Below are positions 43,233 to 52,270 of a stretch of DNA of 64,000 bases, in pieces. Position numbers and translations under genes: made by a program. The stretch is taken from positions 124,001-188,000 of the forward strand of contig NZ_LT670849.1 of assembly GCF_900142985.1 (NCBI RefSeq), written 5' to 3'. Every line of letters begins with the position of its first letter. The stretch's first letter is position 1. Under the pieces are notes generated by a model. The model worked only from the letters and a program-made list of their open reading frames with translations, had not been told where the DNA came from and ran no database searches. Source of the DNA: Bradyrhizobium erythrophlei (lineage in GTDB: Bacteria > Pseudomonadota > Alphaproteobacteria > Rhizobiales > Xanthobacteraceae).

Positions 43233-44324
43233 CTATCTGGCGCTTCCCATCTGGGGGCGGCGTTCCCAGCGCCCGTCAATCGTTTTCACCAGAGCGCTGT
43301 CGTAGAGATAGGCCGTGGTGCAGGCGTGCTGCGGGATCAGGAGAACCCGGTCGCCGACCGACAGATTGTCTCCCTCCACAACGGTGTGCTCCTCGTTCAT
43401 GAGCTGGATGCGGCCATTCCACCGGAAGCGATCGGCCAGCGGCTTGTCCGGGGTGATCGCTTTGCAGCCGGCATCCAGCGTAAGGGTACCGGAGCGAGCC
43501 GAGACGACACTCGCCAGCACGAAGGCAGCGGGCTGCCAGCCGAGACGCGCCAACTCGGCATCATGCTGCGCGCTGGAATAGGTCCAACTGCCGGGGGACA
43601 CATAGGCAGCCACGTCCGCGGGCCAGATGTCGAAGGTGTAGCTGCCGCCCGCGACGACATCGGTCTCGATCCCATCGGATCGCAGCACATCTGCGAGCCT
43701 GCGTACCTTCGCACACAGTTCTCGGACCTGCGCTCTGCGCTCGGCATCGGAGCCCTTCACGTGGCCGTCGTAGACGTGCCAGCCAGCGAGGCGCCTGCAC
43801 GCGTGGATGGCGCGCGCCAGGGGCAGCGCGTCTTCCGACATCGGCATCCCGGTGCGGCCAAGCCCTGGATCGAGATCAACGCGCAGACTTATGTTGCTAT
43901 CCGCGCCAGTCAGCAGGGTTTCCCAGATTTCGAGAGCGGCGAAGGAGTCGACGATACCGACAAGGGTGGCGCTTCGGTGTTTGCGGGCGAACGATACGAA
44001 ACGCGCGATATTGGCTCTGCTGGCGGTCGGATAGGCCCAGGTGACATGCGGCGCACCCGCGTCGACAGCCATTTCGACCTCTGCGACCGTCGCCGCCTTG
44101 AAGGCGCGGACACCCTGCGACAGCAGTAACTCGACGATCCACGGTGCACGATGTGTTTTGAGGTGCGGCATCAGCCGATGGATGCCGCCGCAGGCTTCCG
44201 CTGTCTTCCGCAGGTTGTGCCGGACACGCTCCTCGAAGATGACAAAGGATGGCGTCTCGATGCTGTCGGGCGGCAGTTCCGGCCCTGTGCCCGTCGTTAC
44301 GGGCTCGATGAGATCGTGCTCCAC
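43233..44324 (-). CDS. D-amino acid PLP enzyme of the DSD1/D-threonine aldolase family
   Basis: 363 residues with an alanine-racemase-like N-terminal barrel: PLP lysine near 55 in LMPHLKTHRAPW, GIVDSFAALE, RVDLDPGLGRTGM and VAGGSYTFDIW. The C-terminal half has the metal-site motif LIPQHACTTAY, the His and Cys that hold zinc in D-serine dehydratase-type enzymes. Family members dehydrate D-serine or cleave D-3-hydroxy-amino acids. It is encoded between an amino acid importer operon and an amidohydrolase gene on the same strand. The exact reaction is open. Confidence 0.87.
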   Translation of the reverse strand: MEHDLIEPVTTGTGPELPPDSIETPSFVIFEERVRHNLRKTAEACGGIHRLMPHLKTHRAPWIVELLLSQGVRAFKAATVAEVEMAVDAGAPHVTWAYPTASRANIARFVSFARKHRSATLVGIVDSFAALEIWETLLTGADSNISLRVDLDPGLGRTGMPMSEDALPLARAIHACRRLAGWHVYDGHVKGSDAERRAQVRELCAKVRRLADVLRSDGIETDVVAGGSYTFDIWPADVAAYVSPGSWTYSSAQHDAELARLGWQPAAFVLASVVSARSGTLTLDAGCKAITPDKPLADRFRWNGRIQLMNEEHTVVEGDNLSVGDRVLLIPQHACTTAYLYDSALVKTIDGRWERRPQMGSAR

Positions 44325-44377
44325 GTGTGATTTCCTTTATAGGTCGAGGCGCTCGCGGCGGGCTTCGGATGGCATTG

Positions 44378-45496
44378 TCAGGCGGCGACCGAGCGCTTGC
44401 GGTTATCGATGGCAAGCATCGATTGCAGGTTCCCGCCAAGGACCGCGTCCTTCTCGCTGGGACTCAAGAAGCTGCAGTGACGGCGGACGTAGTCCAGGCT
44501 CTGGGTGTAAGTGCAGAAGCGTTCGACATTCGGCATGTCAGAACCCCAGATCAGCTTGGACGCACCGAACAGATCGCGCATGCCGCGCACCAGTTGCTGC
44601 GCCTGCGGGTAGGGATATTCCCACACGCCGCCCCAGGTGATGGGGAGCATGATCTCGATCAGCAGATGGTCGTGCCGCATGGCGCCGAGCACTTCGTCCG
44701 GGAAATCCCAAGCGCCCGATTTGCCGAAGAAGCCGACGGGAGGACCCATGACCAGCACCCAGCGAATGTTGCTGTAGCGGTTCATCAGGCCGTGCAGGCG
44801 CACGAGATTCCTGATGTAGCTCACCGCGTCGTAATTGGGGATCGCGGTGATCTCGAAGAACACTGGCAGGCCGGCGGAGTCGATCTTCGACCAGAATGCG
44901 TCATAACGGGCATCGTCGAACGTGACGTCGAACCCGTAGCGGGCGAATGCGTCAAGCGCAAAGTACACGCCTTTCAGTCCGAGATCGCGATGGGCGCGGT
45001 CAAACTCCGCAAGTCCCGCATCAGTGAAGGCACGCGGCTCATCGACGTTCAACAGGGCCGTAAATTTGTCAGGATACTGGTTCTGCGCGAACGCGTTGTA
45101 GTCGTTCATGGCGCCGTAGCCCCACCCGGTTTGCAGGATGCAGTGGTCGACGCCCGCATAGCTCATCTGGGCCAACATCAGCTCCGGTGGCGCCACGATC
45201 TGCTGCATCCCGACCGGCATATATTGGCAATGATAGTCCTCGCCGTCGACCGTGAAATCGAGACGACCATAATTGCCTACCCTGAAGTCGACGTCCTTGA
45301 GCCCAGCCCACGAATTGTCGCCTTCCCGGAACAGCACCGCCCCCGAGACCTCCTTGCCGTCGTGCGCCCTGAAAACCCGGGCGGAGGTCCGGGTCTGAAC
45401 CTTCTGGATATATTTACGGTGGATCTCGCTCGACGGATGCCCGCAGGCTCCAGCCCAGTGCTGGAAGACATGCGCGTGGCAATCGATAATCATCAT
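44378..45496 (-). CDS. Amidohydrolase family 2 protein (ACMSD-like)
   Basis: 372 residues starting MMIIDCHAHVF, the first metal-binding HxH of the amidohydrolase_2 family. Later metal or catalytic positions appear as IMLPITWGG and LIWGSDMPNVERF (Asp near 335). The family includes decarboxylases and hydrolases of ring or lactam compounds. The usual middle His is not obvious in the sequence I read (VLVMGPPVGFF replaces a more typical His-containing segment), so activity may differ from the norm. It lies between the PLP enzyme gene and the second binding-protein gene and probably belongs to their transcription unit. Confidence 0.85.
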   Translation of the reverse strand: MMIIDCHAHVFQHWAGACGHPSSEIHRKYIQKVQTRTSARVFRAHDGKEVSGAVLFREGDNSWAGLKDVDFRVGNYGRLDFTVDGEDYHCQYMPVGMQQIVAPPELMLAQMSYAGVDHCILQTGWGYGAMNDYNAFAQNQYPDKFTALLNVDEPRAFTDAGLAEFDRAHRDLGLKGVYFALDAFARYGFDVTFDDARYDAFWSKIDSAGLPVFFEITAIPNYDAVSYIRNLVRLHGLMNRYSNIRWVLVMGPPVGFFGKSGAWDFPDEVLGAMRHDHLLIEIMLPITWGGVWEYPYPQAQQLVRGMRDLFGASKLIWGSDMPNVERFCTYTQSLDYVRRHCSFLSPSEKDAVLGGNLQSMLAIDNRKRSVAA

Positions 45497-45562
45497 TTCC
45501 TCATGCGGTGCAGGTAAGCGGCGCGCTCCCCGTGGTGAAGGCGCGGTCTTGATCCGAAGGGC

Positions 45563-46441
45563 TCAGGCGAGCTCCGCCAGATACTTGTCGTAGAGACGCT
45601 TTACTTCGCCGTTGGCGATGACGTAGGAGGCCCAGAAATCCAGGAAGTTCTTCCACGCGACATCACCATGGCGGATCAGCCAGGTATTGGGACGCTTGTC
45701 GAAGGGATGTTCCGGGTCAACGATATGAGCCCAGGCGCCATTGCGCTTTACGAGCGCTATGGCGTCGCTGTCGCCCACGACGTAAGCCGTGGCACGCCTC
45801 GCGCGCACAGGCTCCGCAGCCATGACCTGCTGACCGGCGATGGCGATGAACTTGGCCTTGGGGAACATCAGCGGCAGACGCTGTTCCTCGCTCGAGCCTG
45901 CGCTCACGGAAAAGGTCACATCCGGACTGTTGAGATCCTCGATCGTCTTGAACTTCTCAGCATCGTCCCTGTGCACGATGGCGTGGCTGCCCTTCACCCA
46001 AAGAGGTCCGACGAAGTTGCAGGCGAGTCCGCGCGGGATTGTGTAGACAGCGGAGGATCCGAACAGATCGAAATCGCCCTTTCGCAGGCCCACAGTGGCG
46101 TTGGCAAAGGTAACCTCTTGCCAAGCCACCGTCATTTCGAGGTCACGGGCGAGCATGTCGACAAGTTCCTTGTAGATGCCTCGCAGTTCGCCACTCTTGG
46201 CGTCCTTGAAGAACCACAGGGGCGTCTGCGCGAATCCTACATTCAGAGAACCGCCCTTCTTGATCTTCGCGAGCACCGAGTCCGGGGGAATTCCATTTTC
46301 GAGCAGCTGCGCCTCTGCTTCCCGCGGGGGCGCGACGACAAGCGCCACACCCGCGCCCACGACAGCCGCTCCGGTGAGCAACGACCTCCTGCTGAGGTCG
46401 GAGGCTTCCACTTCTTGTCTGTCCTTGATGTCCTTCGTCAT
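45563..46441 (-). CDS. Polar amino acid ABC transporter substrate-binding protein, copy 2
   Basis: The ATG at 46441 follows GGAGAATGGGCA; the frame upstream belongs to other remnants. 292 residues: signal SRRSLLTGAAVVGAGVALVV, then a type 3 binding protein close to copy 1 (QLLENGIPPDSVLAKIKKGG; LARDLEMTVAWQEVTFANAT; DLFGSSAVYTIPRG). No permease genes follow it, so it probably feeds the importer encoded at 40873-43046. Its start codon overlaps the stop of a short frame that holds the relic of an ABC ATPase gene. Confidence 0.9.
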   Translation of the reverse strand: MTKDIKDRQEVEASDLSRRSLLTGAAVVGAGVALVVAPPREAEAQLLENGIPPDSVLAKIKKGGSLNVGFAQTPLWFFKDAKSGELRGIYKELVDMLARDLEMTVAWQEVTFANATVGLRKGDFDLFGSSAVYTIPRGLACNFVGPLWVKGSHAIVHRDDAEKFKTIEDLNSPDVTFSVSAGSSEEQRLPLMFPKAKFIAIAGQQVMAAEPVRARRATAYVVGDSDAIALVKRNGAWAHIVDPEHPFDKRPNTWLIRHGDVAWKNFLDFWASYVIANGEVKRLYDKYLAELA

Positions 46442-46919
46442 TGCCCATTCTCCTCGTTCAGGCAGCGCAGGAACGTGCTCGTCCCCGACCCGCTCGCGCC
46501 GGGAAGCGTCGTCGCCCTGCCCCACTCGCACGAATTGTCTTTCAGGACGTGCGAATGTTCGGGCGACTTGCAGAAACACTTATCGTCGGAACTGAGGCTG
46601 CGATGTCTGTCTTGCCACGGCCGACAATCGACCAACACAACATTAGAGATTTCAATCTTATCGGCAATGGCGTCGAGGGCCAGCTCGCGCCATCCCGATT
46701 CCAAAAGCACTCGTCAGACGCTACTGGCGCCGATTCCATTCATCCTATAAGGGTCAGCTAATGCTATATCTTTCTTGGAATAATTCGCGTCGTCCCGCGT
46801 GAAATAGCGCCTGCAGCCTTATCGACGCGCAAGTTGAGAATAGCCAATTTTTGTACTAAGTATTATTTTTAATTATGATAGTGCGCTAGATAGACGGCAT
46901 CCTGACATGGCCGAGCCAC
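46442..46919. other. Decayed stretch upstream of binding protein 2 and divergent LysR promoter
   Basis: 478 bp without an intact gene. 46456-46500 is an ATPase fragment; 46501-46740 shows no recognisable coding on either strand; 46780-46919 is AT-rich and should contain the LysR promoter. Confidence 0.55.
46456..46500 (-). pseudogene. Ghost of an ABC ATPase gene (Walker A fragment)
   Basis: Fifteen codons read GASGSGTSTFLRCLN, the Walker A segment of the ATPase at 42267-43046 (GASGSGKSTFLRCLN) with the essential Lys changed to Thr. Four further codons lead to a TGA that overlaps the start of binding protein 2. Nothing else of the gene remains on either side. Confidence 0.85.
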
Positions 46920-47921
46920 ATGAAACCATTTTCTGGATACGACTTACGAACGCTCGAAGTCTTCACGCAGGTTTGCGAACTCCGCAGCATGACGTTAGCA
47001 GCCCAGAGGCTGGGTATGACCCAGCCCGCCGTCTCCCAAGCTATCCGACATCTGGAGGATGTATTGGGCGTCCCCCTGGTCGACAGGCGATCTCGCCCAT
47101 TGACCCTGACCGCCGCCGGCGAATGGCTGACGCGCACCGCAGGCCAGGTTCTGCAGGATGCCAGGCAGATCGCTCTGACCATCCGCCAGTTCGGAGAGGG
47201 CCGCGCTCTGCGGCTCAGGATCGGTCTCGTCGACTCTCTATCAGACCCATTCGTGCCAGCGATGATGAGACGGCTGACACCAACGGTCCATTATCTGTCG
47301 ATCTCGTCCGGGCTCGCACGCACGCTGCGCGCCGGCCTGATCGACCGTAGCCTTGACCTCATCATCACGAATGATCCGTTGGATGACATCGGCGAGGTCC
47401 GCAAAATTCCGATTCTGACGGAGCCTTATCTGCTGGTCGTGCCGGCATCGATCAACGCCCAGGACGTCAGCCTCGCCGATCTCGCGTCTGCGATGCCGCT
47501 TATTCGTTGGAACGCCCGGTCCCAAACAGGCGCGGACATCGAACGGCAACTTGGGCGTCTCAGGATCGACCTCAGGCGGCAGTTCGAATTCGATTCCGCT
47601 CGCACCATTCTCGGAATGGTCGCAGCGGAGCTTGGCTGGGCGATCATGACGCCCCTGTCGATTTTTGAGATGACCCCCGTTCTGAGCAAAGTAAGGCTAC
47701 TACCGTTTCCGGGGCCGTCGTTTTCGCGAACGATCGTAATCGCCGTCCCGCCAGGCGAAAACGAGACCATTGCCGAGCAAATTGGGCGGGTGTCCGTGAA
47801 ACTACTGCGGGATCTTTATGTCCCGGAGATCTTGAACGCCCTTCCGTGGCTGGCGTTCGACACGGCTAAGGACGGGAAATCAATTCGTATCGGGAGCAGA
47901 AATGATCTGGCTACGCACTAA
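46920..47921 (+). CDS. LysR-family transcriptional regulator
   Basis: 333 residues. Winged helix at 8-68 (FTQVCELRSMTLAAQRLGMT; QPAVSQAIRHLEDVLGVPLV), then the effector domain (LRIGLVDSLSDPFVPAMM; GMVAAELGWAIMTPLSI) and a C-terminal extension of about 20 residues. Divergent from the amino acid/amidohydrolase cluster, so probably its regulator. No clear dyad was picked out in the AT-rich spacer. Confidence 0.92.
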   Translation: MKPFSGYDLRTLEVFTQVCELRSMTLAAQRLGMTQPAVSQAIRHLEDVLGVPLVDRRSRPLTLTAAGEWLTRTAGQVLQDARQIALTIRQFGEGRALRLRIGLVDSLSDPFVPAMMRRLTPTVHYLSISSGLARTLRAGLIDRSLDLIITNDPLDDIGEVRKIPILTEPYLLVVPASINAQDVSLADLASAMPLIRWNARSQTGADIERQLGRLRIDLRRQFEFDSARTILGMVAAELGWAIMTPLSIFEMTPVLSKVRLLPFPGPSFSRTIVIAVPPGENETIAEQIGRVSVKLLRDLYVPEILNALPWLAFDTAKDGKSIRIGSRNDLATH

Positions 47922-48021
47922 GCCGCAAGCAAGCCGTCAACAGCCGCCGTTCTTGCGCGATTCGCCGCGGCCAAAAATGGCACCAACAGGCTCAATCCGG
48001 GACTGCAGATACCGACCACTC

Positions 48022-50652
48022 TCAATCGAGCGGATCAGACTTGTATTTTCTGGCTTCGCTAAGGAGCTCCAATCCCGCCACCCCCACTGCCGATAAGAAT
48101 GGAAGACTCTGGATGATCAAGATCGCACCGAACAAGTCAGTCCCTAAAAGTCGGTAGGTATTGGTCAAAAACACCGTGAGACCACCGGCAACCAGCAACG
48201 CGCCAAACACCGCTTCCGGTATCGCCGCAAAGCGCGCGTGAGCGATGCCGCTCCCGCCCTTGCGGGTGCGATGGAAATAGGTTTCTCGCGCTGGAAACGC
48301 AGCTCGAAAGGCTGCGCTCGCGACCGTCCATTGGACCGACATGAACACCACCATGGCGCCAAACATCTGCAGGTAAGGAACTGCGACGCGCGTCCGGTAT
48401 GCGCTGACGAAATGAAGCAGCGATACAAGGAAGGCCGCAATACTCGGCAGCAGCAGAAGCGGATCCGGAATGGCGACCACCTGGAATACGACAAAAGGCA
48501 TCCAGATCAGATTGAACAGCGCCGCCGCGACGGCAACAATTTCGGACCCGAACCAACTGAGCCAGCCGAACGCGAATTCGCGCTTCTGATCATGGTCGAG
48601 CAGGCTGCCGCCTGGTAGGAAGCGCCGCCAATGCTTCTTCACGATCTGCACGGCGCCGGCGGCCCATCGCGCCCGCTGGGTCTTGAAAGCCAGATAGTCT
48701 TGCGGCAGCAATCCCCAGCCATAGCGGCGGTTAGTGTAGTGGGCACGCCACCCGAGCTCCAGAATCGTCAACCCGAGGTCGCTGTCTTCGCAAATCGTGT
48801 CGCTCGACCAGCCACCGGCGGCGTCCATTGCGGTGCGGCGGATCAGACACATCGTGCCGTGGACGATGATGGCATTCACCTCGTTGCGCTCGACCATGCC
48901 GATGTCAAAAAAGCCGGCATATTCCGCGTTCATGGCGGCATGGATCGAACTGCGGCAGCCGTCACGATGATCCTGTGGCGCCTGGATCAATCCGACCTTC
49001 GGGTCGGCAAAGCGAGGGACCAGATCCTTGAGCCATTGCGGATCAACCACATAGTCGGCGTCGATGACGCCGATGATCTCGGCGTCAGAAACGGTCTCCG
49101 CCAGCGCGACCCGTAGCGCCGCAGCCTTGAATCCCTCGAGATTGAGGACGCAAACAAATTTGAAGCGCGGGCCAAGCTGGCGGCAACGTCTCTCGATCGG
49201 TTCCCAGAATGCCGGATCCGGCGTGTTATTGATGACTACCACACACTCAAAATCCGGATAGTCGAGCCGCGCCACCGAGTCGATGGTACGCAACAGCATT
49301 TCCGGAGGCTCGCGATAAGCGGGAACGTGAACCGAAACCTTGGGCAAGCGCGCGTTCAGTACCGGGGATGACAAATTCAACAGCCGCGTGGGCTTGCTGC
49401 CGAGAGCGACCGCGGTCAGCTCGCGCACCCGGAACAATACGATCGGCGCCAGTAGACCCAGGAGCGGAAGCGCGATCACAAAGGTAATTACCTCGCCATG
49501 CAGGAGGTAGTGGTCGTGCCAGTAAATCTGTACGCCCGCGCACCAGTCGCCGACCAAATGATCGGCTCCGGCAAGCACCGCTGCCTGGCTAACGGTCGGT
49601 CCCGGAAGTGCTAGAACCGAGAGCGAAAAAAGGGACCCAATGAGGATGGCAACGAAAGCTGCCTTCCAGTAGTCAGCGTCGACAAGCGGTCCTGTCCAGG
49701 CAAATTTAGGCCGCAACGATGCGTCGAAGATGCCCCAATATGGACCGACGTTTCCTTCGAAAAGCTTTTCCGGCTGATCGATCGCCTCGACAATATTGTA
49801 GTCGATGCCGAGAACGTTGGCCTCCGCAACGAAGTCGCGCAGTAAGCGGGCTTGGCTGAACGGACCCGGGACGGCGCGTTCAAAATTGTGCCCCGCACTT
49901 GGCCAGCCAAACTCTCCGATGACAATTTTCTTGCCTGGATAGGCCGCGCGCAGCCTGTCGTGGAGCGCGAACGATCCCTTGACAGCGCTTTTCCTGGAGT
50001 AACCTTCCCAATAGGGAATGATATGAGCGAAAACCTGATCGACCGCGTCAACAAGCTCGGGATGGTCAAGAAATGTCTTCCAGTGATCGGCGGTCGCAAC
50101 CGGCACCGGACTGTCTCGCTTGACGCGGCGGACGATCGCGGCAATTTGAGCCCCGGTATGTTCACGCCGGAAGACTGTTTCATTGCCCACGACCAGCCGG
50201 GTGACATTGGAATTGCGTCGCGCCAGGTCCAGAGCCGTCTCGATCTCCCGCTCGTTTCGGGCCTCGTCTTTATCTATCCAGATGCCGAGCGTGACCGCCA
50301 GCCCGAGTTCAGCAGCGATCTCCGGAACACGCTCGAGGCCTTTGGTCGAGCCGTAAGTGCGCACAGCCTTTGCCTGTTTGGCGATCGCGGTGAGATCGGC
50401 GCGGATCCTGGTCTCGGGTACCTCCAAATTCGCCGAGGAAGATTTGGCAAACCGGTTGTACGAGACGCTCGGTAGCTTCCCGTCAACCGCTGCGGCGGTG
50501 GCACGTGGCTCTAACAAACTCCAGAATGCCAAATGAAGGCCTGCCACCAAACAAAGAATGAGGACCACCCCGACAATCGGCAGGTTCTCGTGGCGGCCGC
50601 TCGTCGCGCCGATCCACCCTCCTTGGCTGGAACCCTCATCCGACGTCTTCAT
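48022..50652 (-). CDS. Membrane beta-glucan synthase: GH17-like domain fused to GT2 glycosyltransferase
   Basis: 876 residues. One N-terminal membrane helix (about 25-45), a periplasmic GH17-like barrel (60-330) with acid/base Glu in VVGNETVFR and nucleophile Glu in IGEFGWPSAG, two or three helices, then a cytosolic GT2 domain (about 440-690) with KVSVHVPAYREPPEM, DADYV, CEDSDLG and QRARWAAG, and several C-terminal helices. This is the layout of the rhizobial NdvB/NdvC-like enzymes that make and remodel cyclic beta-1,3/1,6-glucans, important in osmoadaptation and symbiosis. No sister ndv gene lies beside it, so which of the two it matches is not settled. Confidence 0.9.
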   Translation of the reverse strand: MKTSDEGSSQGGWIGATSGRHENLPIVGVVLILCLVAGLHLAFWSLLEPRATAAAVDGKLPSVSYNRFAKSSSANLEVPETRIRADLTAIAKQAKAVRTYGSTKGLERVPEIAAELGLAVTLGIWIDKDEARNEREIETALDLARRNSNVTRLVVGNETVFRREHTGAQIAAIVRRVKRDSPVPVATADHWKTFLDHPELVDAVDQVFAHIIPYWEGYSRKSAVKGSFALHDRLRAAYPGKKIVIGEFGWPSAGHNFERAVPGPFSQARLLRDFVAEANVLGIDYNIVEAIDQPEKLFEGNVGPYWGIFDASLRPKFAWTGPLVDADYWKAAFVAILIGSLFSLSVLALPGPTVSQAAVLAGADHLVGDWCAGVQIYWHDHYLLHGEVITFVIALPLLGLLAPIVLFRVRELTAVALGSKPTRLLNLSSPVLNARLPKVSVHVPAYREPPEMLLRTIDSVARLDYPDFECVVVINNTPDPAFWEPIERRCRQLGPRFKFVCVLNLEGFKAAALRVALAETVSDAEIIGVIDADYVVDPQWLKDLVPRFADPKVGLIQAPQDHRDGCRSSIHAAMNAEYAGFFDIGMVERNEVNAIIVHGTMCLIRRTAMDAAGGWSSDTICEDSDLGLTILELGWRAHYTNRRYGWGLLPQDYLAFKTQRARWAAGAVQIVKKHWRRFLPGGSLLDHDQKREFAFGWLSWFGSEIVAVAAALFNLIWMPFVVFQVVAIPDPLLLLPSIAAFLVSLLHFVSAYRTRVAVPYLQMFGAMVVFMSVQWTVASAAFRAAFPARETYFHRTRKGGSGIAHARFAAIPEAVFGALLVAGGLTVFLTNTYRLLGTDLFGAILIIQSLPFLSAVGVAGLELLSEARKYKSDPLD

Positions 50653-50904
50653 GGCTCGCCATATTTAACAACGACATGCCTGAACAGAAGGAAGATCGCA
50701 CCAAATCTCCGGCCTTGGCGGGGATAAAAGAGGCAGCGCGATGAAGACCCAACTTCCAGTCCGATTGCGCCGAAATTTCATTTGGAAGGCATCAAAGCAA
50801 ACCGGCGAAAGGTCTCCCGCTCGACCTTTGGAGAGCGGCCGTTACATAACCGCCTATCAAGCGAAAAGCTTGGTCCGCCACAAAGGCCAGCGGCCCTGGA
50901 CGTT

Positions 50905-51507
50905 CTATTTCATGGGCTCGGTCGTCGACCAGAGCACCGTGCTGGCGTTCTTTTCGTAGGCCATGCCCTTGGGATAGCTGATCAGCTCCATCTGCATTCC
51001 CCATGGCGTCAGGAAATACAGAATCGACTGGCCGGCCGCCGGGCCCTCGTTGACCGGAATCGGTCCCTGCATGGTCTTGACGTTTTTCCAACGCAAATAC
51101 TCCGCCGCCTTCGCGATGTCGTCGACATAGAGTGCGATGTGATGGCCGCCATAGTCGCTGTTCTTGGGCATTGTCGTTGTCTGGTCGGGCGATTTGTATT
51201 GGAACAACTCGATGTTCGAGCCATACCCGCAGCGGACCATGCTGATTTCGTCGATGACGGCGCGCGGATTGACGTTGACCGCATCCTGCATGAACGTGCC
51301 CTTGTCGTCCATGAACGGCCCGAACGACATCGCATGCGCGCAGCCGAGTACGTCGGTGAAGAAAGCGGTCGCTGCCTTGACGTCGGGCACGGTGATGCCG
51401 GTGTGATCGTGGCCGCGCAGGCCGGGAATGGAATCGGCCAAGGCCGGCGCTACGGAGGCGCCGAATGCGAGCGCCGCGGAGACAAGCAGTGATCTTAACC
51501 TGGTCAT
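50905..51507 (-). CDS. Secreted VOC-family protein
   Basis: 200 residues with a signal peptide ending ALAD, followed by a VOC domain (HDHTGITVPDVKAATAFFTDVLG; GGHHIALYVDDIAKAAEYL; LTPWGMQMELISYPKG). Exported VOC proteins are less common than cytosolic ones. Last gene of the peptide-type ABC operon, 43 bp after the SDR gene; function unknown, perhaps acting on the imported compound in the periplasm. Confidence 0.85.
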   Translation of the reverse strand: MTRLRSLLVSAALAFGASVAPALADSIPGLRGHDHTGITVPDVKAATAFFTDVLGCAHAMSFGPFMDDKGTFMQDAVNVNPRAVIDEISMVRCGYGSNIELFQYKSPDQTTTMPKNSDYGGHHIALYVDDIAKAAEYLRWKNVKTMQGPIPVNEGPAAGQSILYFLTPWGMQMELISYPKGMAYEKNASTVLWSTTEPMK

Positions 51508-51550
51508 GATCGTTCCCTTTCGTTCGCGACAATTGAATTCGATGGGGGTT

Positions 51551-52270
51551 TTAGCCGGGCGAAGCGAGTTGCCGTTCGACCCCCTTGGGATCGTGGGCCA
51601 GGCCCTGGGCCAGCCCGCGCGCCATCTCGCCGACGTAAATCTCCTCTTCGCCCGCCTCGAAACCGTCGAAGATTTCCCTGGCCGCCTCGGCGGTAGTCAT
51701 CTTCGGGATGGTCAGCATCGCCGTCATGTGGGTGTCGATGGCGCCGGGCATCGCGGCGACAATGCGCACGCCCTTTGGGGTCAGCTCGCCACGCAGGCCC
51801 TGCGTCAGGCTGAGACCGGCCGCCTTGGACGCGCAATAGGAACCCATAAACGGTAAGCTGACCCGCGACAGAATGGTCAGGAGGTTGAGCACCGCGCCCT
51901 TGTTCTTGATCAGCACCGGCGCAAAAGCCTTTGTCACTCGTAACGGCGCGAGATAGTTGATCTCGATCTCCTCGCGCGCGATTGCGATATCCGGCGCCGT
52001 CATGAACGACGTGTTGTAATTGATGCCGGCATTGTTGATCAGCAACGTGACGTCGCCCGCCATGTCCGCGGCTTTCGCCACCTCCCCGTCGTTGGTGACG
52101 TCCATCTTGATCGGTATCAGGTGATCGGATGCCGCGAGACCGGAGAGATCGCGCGCCGCCGCATAGATCTTGGCGGCTCCCCTGGCTTTGAGTTCGGCGA
52201 TAAGCGCCTGCGCGATCGCGCCGGTGGCGCCGGTGATGAGAACGACGGAACCCTTGATGGTCTCGGTCAT
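51551..52270 (-). CDS. Short-chain dehydrogenase/reductase (SDR)
   Basis: 239 residues: cofactor motif TGATGAIAQ, NNAG at about 86-89, catalytic Ser in LLTILSRVSLPFMGSYCASK with Tyr and Lys spaced as YxxxK. Its ATG overlaps the stop of the upstream ABC ATPase gene (ATGA), so it is translationally coupled to a transporter. NAD(P)-linked oxidoreductase acting on an alcohol or ketone, possibly derived from the imported substrate. Confidence 0.92.
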   Translation of the reverse strand: MTETIKGSVVLITGATGAIAQALIAELKARGAAKIYAAARDLSGLAASDHLIPIKMDVTNDGEVAKAADMAGDVTLLINNAGINYNTSFMTAPDIAIAREEIEINYLAPLRVTKAFAPVLIKNKGAVLNLLTILSRVSLPFMGSYCASKAAGLSLTQGLRGELTPKGVRIVAAMPGAIDTHMTAMLTIPKMTTAEAAREIFDGFEAGEEEIYVGEMARGLAQGLAHDPKGVERQLASPG

